Assembly: GCA_964530075.1 (NCBI GenBank)
Contig: CAZGXU010000002.1
Span: 4,656 to 68,655, forward strand
From: JANQEA01 sp964530075
GTDB lineage: Bacteria; Bipolaricaulota; Bipolaricaulia; UBA7950; UBA9294
Direction of reading: 5' to 3'
DNA length: 64,000 nucleotides
Part shown: positions 59,899 to 64,000 of the stretch, in pieces
Layout of the letters: each line of letters starts with the position of its first letter
Position numbering within the stretch: position 1 is the stretch's first letter
Notes under the pieces: model-generated
What the model was told of the DNA's origin: nothing
What the model saw: the letters and a program-made list of their open reading frames with translations, nothing else
Databases searched by the model: none
Program-made: the position numbers and the translations under genes

Positions 59899-59928
59899 TT
59901 GACGGGGTGGGCCGAGTTCCGGTATTCA
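59899..59928 (+). promoter_or_regulatory. Promoter of ribbon-helix-helix gene
   Basis: TTGACG (59899-59904), an 18-base spacer and TATTCA (59923-59928), 33 bases before the ATG. Confidence 0.55.
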
Positions 59929-59961
59929 GTATGGGAGGGGGTTCCGTGGGGAGGGAACCGG

Positions 59962-60162
59962 ATGTCGCTCGAGGACGGCAAGGTGTTGGACACCGTCATG
60001 CTGGAAACCCTGGCCATGATCGCAGCGGCAAACGAGCGTTCCCTCGTCGAGGAGCTCAACCGTGCCGTCCGAACGTACGTCTTGAACGAGCTCGCTGAGC
60101 ACGGGGACCTTCACCTCCTTGAGCAAGCCGTCTCCGACGAAGCGCGAACCCTTATCGACTAG
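59962..60162 (+). CDS. Small ribbon-helix-helix (CopG/Arc-like) protein
   Basis: 66 residues from the ATG at 59962 with GGGGAGGG before it; longer frames reaching further left are antisense to the hypothetical gene. A beta strand (KVLDTVML) followed by two helices (ETLAMIAAANERS and LVEELNRAVRTYVLNELAE) is the RHH layout, so it probably binds DNA as a dimer, perhaps autoregulating. No toxin partner follows; the next gene is a thioredoxin-like protein with its own promoter. It may be an orphan antitoxin-like regulator. Confidence 0.65.
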   Translation: MSLEDGKVLDTVMLETLAMIAAANERSLVEELNRAVRTYVLNELAEHGDLHLLEQAVSDEARTLID

Positions 60163-60219
60163 CCAACTGCGCCGCGTCCAGAGCGGTCGCAAGTCCATCC
60201 ACAGCCTCGCGTCCTTCCG

Positions 60220-60248
60220 TTGTGGCCGGTCCCGCCGGGGGATACACT
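60220..60248 (+). promoter_or_regulatory. Promoter of TlpA-like gene
   Basis: TTGTGG (60220-60225), a 17-base spacer and TACACT (60243-60248), followed by GAGGGGGG before the GTG at 60276. Confidence 0.6.
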
Positions 60249-60275
60249 GGGGGATCGCATCGATGAGGGGGGATC

Positions 60276-60773
60276 GTGAAGGACGTTGGGATCTGGGTTG
60301 TCCTCGCGTTGGTCGGTCTTGTTGCCGTGTCGGTTGCTTTCCTCGGTGGGGTGGACGAGGAGCCGGCACCGGCGCCGGAGTTCACCCTCCGCAGCCTCGA
60401 CGGTGTCGACGTGTCGCTCTCCGACTACCGCGGCCGCGTCGTCCTCCTCGACTTCTGGGCGACGTGGTGCAAACCGTGTACGACGACGTTCCCCGAGCTT
60501 CACGCGTTGCAACAGGACTACGCGGACCGCGGGGTCGTCCTCCTCGTCGTCAGCCTCGACAGGAGCGAGCAGCGGGCCCGGGATTACTTCACCGAGAACG
60601 GATACGAGACCGACAACGTCCTCTGGGGATCGCTCGAGGAGGCCCGGGCCGTCAAGGCGCTCTACGGCGTCGGCGGCATCCCGCGCACGTTCCTGATCGA
60701 TCGGACCGGCTACATCCGCTATTCTGGCTATCCGACACGGCTCACGCCCGAAGAGATCGAGGCCTGGCTATAA
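60276..60773 (+). CDS. TlpA/ResA-like membrane-anchored thioredoxin
   Basis: 165 residues from a GTG with a strong ribosome site. One N-terminal membrane helix (about 4-24), then a redoxin fold: PEFTLRSLDGVDVSLSDYRGRVVLLDFWATWCKPC with the WCxxC active site (CKPC), and the cis-Pro in GGIPRTFLIDRTG. It is anchored facing the periplasm and would reduce or isomerise disulfides, often in cytochrome c maturation; no cytochrome genes are in the window. It is monocistronic by its own promoter. The start at GTG gives a compact anchor without a lipobox. Confidence 0.93.
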   Translation: MKDVGIWVVLALVGLVAVSVAFLGGVDEEPAPAPEFTLRSLDGVDVSLSDYRGRVVLLDFWATWCKPCTTTFPELHALQQDYADRGVVLLVVSLDRSEQRARDYFTENGYETDNVLWGSLEEARAVKALYGVGGIPRTFLIDRTGYIRYSGYPTRLTPEEIEAWL

Positions 60774-61082
60774 GCCTCCCGGCCCGCGGTGAACCCCGTG
60801 TCGGCGCTTCCCCGATCCGTCCCTTCCCCGCGCTTGTTGAACCGGCCGGCCGCGGCGGCCGACACACCGATTGACGGGGAGGTGGACGACATGGGACGGA
60901 TCGGACGAACGGAAGCCGACCGGGCGGTCCTGGCGTATGATGAGGGACGGACGGGAGGCGCACGTCCGGCGGCCGTTCGTCCCCCTCGGACGCGGCCGCA
61001 GAAACGGAGCGGGATGGCCGCGAAGGGCGGACGCTTCCCGACCGTGTGGAAGGCGATCGATGTGCGGGCGTAGGGAGGTGCG
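60774..61082. other. Intergenic region upstream of the ECF sigma operon
   Basis: About 310 bases. A 94-codon frame (60789-61073) has no ribosome site and low-quality composition, so I do not call it. GGAAGC at 60919 and GTAT at about 60946 are spaced like an ECF-type promoter (-35 GGAA, -10 CGTA), which might be the sigma factor's own autoregulated promoter. Confidence 0.35.
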
Positions 61083-61589
61083 GTGGCTTCCGACCGTGAA
61101 CTCATCGCAGGCGTGGCAACGGGAAGCGACGAGGCCTTCAGGCAGCTCTACGATCGCTTCTCCGACCGGGTCTATCGGTACGCGTACACGATCCTGCGGG
61201 CGAAGCACCTCGCCGAAGAGGTGGTTCAGGAGACGATGATCGCCGTGTGGAAGGGAGCATCGAAGTTCTCGGGCCGCTCGAAGGTCTCCACGTGGATCTT
61301 CGGAATTGCCCGGAACCAGGCGTACAGCCTCGTCCGCAGGGAGATCCGAACGGAGCGGGTCCCGGACGTGCCCCTGGTCGAGCCCGATCCGGCTCCCGGC
61401 ATCCATCGCCAGGAGCGGGTGGCGCGCGCGCTGAACCAGTTGTCGGACGACCACCGGGAGGTCGTCTTCCTCACGTTCTACGAAGGATTGTCGTACGGGG
61501 AGATCGCAGCGATTCTTGACATCCCGACAGGGACAGTGAAATCGCGGATGTTCCATGCGAAGAAGCGGCTCGGGGAGGCGTTGGCATGA
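61083..61589 (+). CDS. ECF (extracytoplasmic function) sigma factor
   Basis: 168 residues from a GTG with GGGAGGTG. Region 2 (EAFRQLYDRFSDRVYRYAYTILRAKHLAEEVVQETMIAVWKGASKF with the promoter-melting SKVSTWIFGIARNQAYSLVRRE) and region 4 (LNQLSDDHREVVFLTFYEGLSYGEIAAILDIPTGTVKSRMFHAKKRL) are complete; nothing else is present, as expected of group 4 sigmas. The downstream overlapping gene encodes a zinc anti-sigma factor, so activity is controlled by release from it. The signal is unknown. Confidence 0.96.
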   Translation: MASDRELIAGVATGSDEAFRQLYDRFSDRVYRYAYTILRAKHLAEEVVQETMIAVWKGASKFSGRSKVSTWIFGIARNQAYSLVRREIRTERVPDVPLVEPDPAPGIHRQERVARALNQLSDDHREVVFLTFYEGLSYGEIAAILDIPTGTVKSRMFHAKKRLGEALA

Positions 61590-61966
61590 GCCGATGCACG
61601 GAGATTCGGGAACTCATTCCCTGGTACGTCGAAGGGACGCTTTCGGGGGAGGAGGAGCGGGCCGTCGCGGCGCACCTCAGCGAGTGCGAGCGATGCCGCG
61701 ACGACCTGGTCATGACGATGCGGCTGCGGTCGGACGTGCGGGCGATCGTCGGCGGGGCGCCCGGCGCGTCGAGTCGTCTGCGCGATCGGGTCGTTCAGCG
61801 GGCGTTCGGGAGGAAGCTGGCCCAGCTCGACGTCGGGTCGTTCTTCCTCGGCTTCTCGCTCGGCGCCAGCCTGCGGAAGAGGGACATCCCGATACGAGGG
61901 GATCTGAACATCCTGGGGCGGAGGATCCGCCTGTTCAATACCGAAAGGAAAGGAGGGAAACGATGA
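61586..61966 (+). CDS. Zinc-binding anti-sigma factor (zf-HC2 type)
   Basis: 126 residues, ATG overlapping the sigma gene stop (ATGA). The N-terminal anti-sigma domain shows CTEIRELIPWYVEGTLSGEEERAVAAHLSECERCRDDL: the HxxxCxxC zinc motif plus an upstream Cys, typical of ZAS domains. No transmembrane helix of normal length follows; a weakly hydrophobic stretch (VGSFFLGFSLGAS, about 87-99) might bind a membrane or partner. So this may be a soluble, redox-responsive anti-sigma factor like RsrA. The next gene overlaps its stop. Confidence 0.9.
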   Translation: MSRCTEIRELIPWYVEGTLSGEEERAVAAHLSECERCRDDLVMTMRLRSDVRAIVGGAPGASSRLRDRVVQRAFGRKLAQLDVGSFFLGFSLGASLRKRDIPIRGDLNILGRRIRLFNTERKGGKR

Positions 61967-62277
61967 GCGACTCCGATTTCATCAAGAGCGTGGACGACCT
62001 TCGCGATCTGCTCGCGGCGGTTTCGGACCAGGTTCCCGGTCTTCTTCGGGGGTTGAGAGACATTATCTACTCCAAGGAAGCGGCCGAGAACATGGCCGAC
62101 GCGGTGTCGACGTTCTACAAGAAGCTCGTGGAGGCGGGGATCCCGAAGGAGGAGGCGCTGGACATGGCGCGCGGCTACGTCCTCAACCTGCGTGAGATCC
62201 TCGGCGGCAAGGGCGGGTTGAACATGAACATCGGCGATTTCGCCACCAAGTCCAAGCGCGGAGGAGACGAAGACTGA
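61963..62277 (+). CDS. Small helical protein of the ECF sigma operon
   Basis: 104 residues, ATG overlapping the anti-sigma stop, with AAAGGAGGG upstream. It is mostly helical and amphipathic, with no membrane segment, rich in Asp, Glu and Lys: SVDDLRDLLAAVSDQVPGLLRGLRDI near the start and MARGYVLNLREILGGKGGL in the second half. I recognise no domain. Its place in a sigma/anti-sigma/small protein/small membrane protein operon suggests a regulatory or envelope-stress partner, for example a co-sensor, but nothing more can be said. Confidence 0.7.
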   Translation: MSDSDFIKSVDDLRDLLAAVSDQVPGLLRGLRDIIYSKEAAENMADAVSTFYKKLVEAGIPKEEALDMARGYVLNLREILGGKGGLNMNIGDFATKSKRGGDED

Positions 62278-62282
62278 AACTC

Positions 62283-62510
62283 GTGGTTCGGATCATCATC
62301 GGAATCTCGGTCGCGATGCTCGTCATCTGGCTCCTGGGACAGGTGATCGGGTTCGCGATCGGATTTCTGTGGGCCCGCCGGCGGTCGCGGCACGCCTTCG
62401 AACGCCGGCTCCGGCGGAACGGCCTCTCGGAGGACGTGATCGAGGAGATCGCGTGGCGGTATCACTCACCGGGCCTGATCCGTGACCTGATCCGGACGGC
62501 CCGCTCCTAG
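62283..62510 (+). CDS. Small single-pass membrane protein of the ECF sigma operon
   Basis: 75 residues from a GTG (the true start could be a few codons away). One N-terminal membrane helix (about 2-28) precedes a basic amphipathic tail (RRRSRHAFERRLRRNG, then EIAWRYHSPGLIRDLI). It begins 5 bases after the preceding gene and ends the operon, followed by a GC-rich hairpin (GCGCCC/GGGCGC) near 62512-62533. A membrane anchor or sensor subunit for the otherwise soluble anti-sigma system is one possibility; family unknown. Confidence 0.65.
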   Translation: MVRIIIGISVAMLVIWLLGQVIGFAIGFLWARRRSRHAFERRLRRNGLSEDVIEEIAWRYHSPGLIRDLIRTARS

Positions 62511-62538
62511 GCGCCCGCACCGCGCCGGGCGCGTCCGT

Positions 62539-62567
62539 TTGCCGCATCGCGATTCCGTGGGTACCAT
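62539..62567 (+). promoter_or_regulatory. Promoter of tRNA-Pro
   Basis: TTGCCG (62539-62544), a 17-base spacer and TACCAT (62562-62567); the tRNA begins 10 bases after the -10. Confidence 0.7.
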
Positions 62568-62576
62568 GGTGCACAT

Positions 62577-62652
62577 CGGGACGTGGCGCAGCCTGGTAGC
62601 GTGCTTGCATGGGGCGCAAGAGGTCCCCGGTTCAAATCCGGGCGTCCCGACC
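62577..62652 (+). tRNA. tRNA-Pro (anticodon GGG)
   Basis: 76 bases with encoded CCA. Acceptor CGGGACG / CGTCCCG with the C1:G72 pair and A73 typical of bacterial tRNA-Pro; anticodon arm CTTGC-ATGGGGC-GCAAG gives GGG at 34-36, reading CCC and CCU; T arm CCCGG-TTCAAAT-CCGGG. Confidence 0.95.
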
Positions 62653-62689
62653 AGCCGGGAGAGAGCCGCTCTCCGTTCGGCTTCCCCAC

Positions 62690-63880
62690 CTAGTCCGCGG
62701 CGCGCAGCAGCACCGAATCGATCGAGCGCCCGCTCGCGGCGAGATAGATCACGTCGTCGACGACGGAGGCGACCGGGATCGCTTCGATCAGCAGACTGTC
62801 ATCGGCGAACGTGCAGCGGATGTAGTGGAGCATCCCGTACCGTCTGAAGACGGTCCCCGGGACGGTTCCCTCCGGAGCGGCGATCAACGGAGCCCCACCT
62901 CCTCCCGTGGTCACGTAGTGGATCCCGCCCCGGTAGACGTGCTCGTAGCAGGTCTCGGACGCGCTGAACACGACGTCGACACCGTAGGATCGGAACAGGG
63001 GCTCCCAGGCCGCGCAGAGCGCCTCGTTCTTCCCTCCGGCGTACGACGCGCTGTAGAGCGCGTCGTACGAGAAGGCGACGATCAATTTCCCGACGACCTG
63101 GGCGAGGTCGTTCTCCAGCCATGCGATCTCGGCGCGCATCGCGGCGTCGTCCGCCGACTCGACGAGCGTCGAGTCGAGACCGACGAAGTGGACGTTCCCG
63201 TAATCGAACGACCACCACTCCTCGTCCTCGAACCCGCCCCCGACGGGCAGAGCGAGGTCGTCGTAGTAGAGGGAGCCGTCCGAGTCTCGGTCCCCGATGA
63301 TCGTTATGAACGGATGGGAACGGGCAAGATCGGCGATCGCCCAGAAGAAGTTATCGAAGTGCTCCTCGGTCGGCGTGTCGACGAGGCCTCCGGCATGGAA
63401 GACCACGGAAGCCTCCTCGTTCGACGCGATCGTGTCGGCGACCAGCTTGTGACGATCCGGGAACGATCGGGTCGCGCCGTAGACGACGAACGAGAAGGAG
63501 CGCGCGTCGTGGGCGAACGTGGCAAAGCTCCCGACTTCAGTCGGGTAGACGGCATCCCCCTCGTAGAAGATCAGCTGATACCGATAGGTCGATCCGGGCA
63601 TCAGATCCTGGAGCCAGATCTCCGCGACGCCCTCGTGTCGATCGAACGTGAGGATCTCCTCCCACTTCCCGGTGGCGTCGTACACCTGCGCGAGGCCGTA
63701 TCGAAGATCGAACCCGACGGCGCGATGGGTCATCCAGGTGATGGCGACGAAGTCCTCCCCTACGGCGCCGAGGATCGGTCCCCAGGACCACGGCGTGGAC
63801 AGCTGGCCGAGGCAGGCTCCGGTCGATATCCAGATGAGCATGAACGGGACAAACAGGTATCGTGAGATCCTCGCGGACAT
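62690..63880 (-). CDS. Exported purple-acid-phosphatase-like protein without metal ligands
   Basis: 396 residues from the ATG at 63880 (GGAGGTGAGG upstream; a GTG one codon earlier is less likely). A signal peptide (about 1-23, ending GAC; a weak lipobox STGAC) is followed by a fibronectin-like N-terminal domain (about 30-125; ITWMTHRAVGFDLRYG, LMPGSTYRYQL) and a calcineurin-like phosphoesterase fold. The five metal motifs of purple acid phosphatases are all altered: GDxG is GATR (135-138), GDxxY becomes AGGLVDT, GNHE is GDRD (196-199), VxxH has FSY (270-272) and GHxHxYER is SASETCYEHV. It should be a non-catalytic binding protein. Confidence 0.85.
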   Translation of the reverse strand: MSARISRYLFVPFMLIWISTGACLGQLSTPWSWGPILGAVGEDFVAITWMTHRAVGFDLRYGLAQVYDATGKWEEILTFDRHEGVAEIWLQDLMPGSTYRYQLIFYEGDAVYPTEVGSFATFAHDARSFSFVVYGATRSFPDRHKLVADTIASNEEASVVFHAGGLVDTPTEEHFDNFFWAIADLARSHPFITIIGDRDSDGSLYYDDLALPVGGGFEDEEWWSFDYGNVHFVGLDSTLVESADDAAMRAEIAWLENDLAQVVGKLIVAFSYDALYSASYAGGKNEALCAAWEPLFRSYGVDVVFSASETCYEHVYRGGIHYVTTGGGGAPLIAAPEGTVPGTVFRRYGMLHYIRCTFADDSLLIEAIPVASVVDDVIYLAASGRSIDSVLLRAAD

Positions 63881-63926
63881 CACACCTCACCTCCCTACCC
63901 GGTGATCGATCATGCTTTCGAGGACC

Positions 63927-63955
63927 ATTCTGACAGGAAAGGGAGGCTCGGTCAA
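63927..63955 (-). promoter_or_regulatory. Promoter of phosphatase-like gene
   Basis: Minus strand: TTGACC (63950-63955), a 17-base spacer and CAGAAT (63927-63932). Its -35 overlaps the hairpin at 63943-63974. Confidence 0.5.
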
Positions 63956-63974
63956 TCGGAATCGACCGAGCCTC
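63943..63974. terminator. Hairpin at the right edge
   Basis: An 11-bp stem GAGGCTCGGTC / GACCGAGCCTC with a 10-base loop. On the minus strand CCTTTCCTGT follows, so it may end a transcript entering from the right; it overlaps the -35 of the phosphatase-like gene. Confidence 0.5.
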
Positions 63975-64000
63975 GCGACCCTTCCGAACGGGCCGCTCCG

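Noticed and set aside
60789..61073. 94-codon plus-strand frame before the ECF sigma gene
   Set aside because: No ribosome site, low-complexity Arg/Pro content, and it covers the region with a possible ECF-type promoter.
62507..62689. Minus-strand frame with SGRPDLNRGPLAPHAS, 60 codons
   Set aside because: It is antisense to tRNA-Pro, another common artefact.

Overview
This window is a GC-rich (by eye about two thirds G+C), gene-dense stretch of a bacterial chromosome. It carries housekeeping genes (aspS, rho, murA, hflX, ligA, rlmN, miaB, a DNA polymerase III delta-prime-like subunit), two tRNA genes and an SRP RNA gene. MurA and an M23 peptidase imply peptidoglycan, and an LptF/LptG-type permease fused to LptD-like sequence implies an outer membrane, so the cell is probably diderm. 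Several genes are of types more familiar from archaea or scattered deep bacterial lineages (Pus10 pseudouridine synthase, long Lhr helicase, DRG/TGS GTPase), and the SRP RNA has an Alu domain as in Bacillus and Thermotoga. No 16S rRNA or other decisive marker is present. An uncultivated deep-branching phylum such as Bipolaricaulota/Acetothermia fits, but this is inference only.

Layout. 1-7.3 kb (minus): aspS, two tandem DUF4129 membrane proteins, a small membrane protein, a MoxR ATPase and a truncated DUF58 protein, with a YhaM-type exonuclease upstream. 7.3-12.5 kb: a rubrerythrin-like protein, a secreted beta-helix protein, a rhomboid protease, then a coupled M42 peptidase / 8-oxoguanine-deaminase-like / MoaD-like operon. 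12.7-16.6 kb (minus): a catabolic-looking cluster with a FlK-like thioesterase, a nitrilase-family amidase, two metallo-beta-lactamase-fold hydrolases and three TIGR04076 paralogues. 16.9-20.2 kb: a 31-residue membrane peptide and the LptFG-LptD fusion. 20.3-25.5 kb: miaB, a PfkB sugar kinase, a CBS protein and DinG, overlapping head to tail. 25.6-34.1 kb: glycosyltransferase, Ca2+/Na+ antiporter, rho, LysM-M23 peptidase, murA and hflX, meeting ricT and the delta-prime gene tail to tail. 34.1-38.4 kb: mobB, acyl-CoA synthetase, a reduced M20 peptidase and an antiporter. 38.8-39.2 kb: tRNA-Ser and large SRP RNA. 39.2-46.9 kb: D-glutamate-cyclase-like protein, radical SAM protein, deoxynucleoside kinase, an ATP-cone/uridine-kinase fusion, a DRG-type GTPase and a phage-like replication initiator plus helicase loader. 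46.9-55.3 kb: NhaD/ArsB permease, a small leader-regulated ORF, lhr-pus10 and a sigma-70 factor. 55.3-64 kb: rlmN, ligA, hypotheticals, a TlpA-like thioredoxin, an ECF sigma/anti-sigma operon, tRNA-Pro and a purple-acid-phosphatase-like protein that lacks its metal ligands.

Expression signals. Sigma-70-like promoters (TTGNNN, 16-18 bp, TANNNT) can be read upstream of many genes. In about seven cases the -10 box lies only 6-12 bases before the start codon and no Shine-Dalgarno is present, so those mRNAs should be leaderless. Elsewhere strong GGAGG sites and ATGA/GTGA overlaps dominate. No CRISPR array, insertion sequence or integrase was found. Three clusters of small perfect hairpins, two of them inside reading frames, are the only repeat-like mobile signal.
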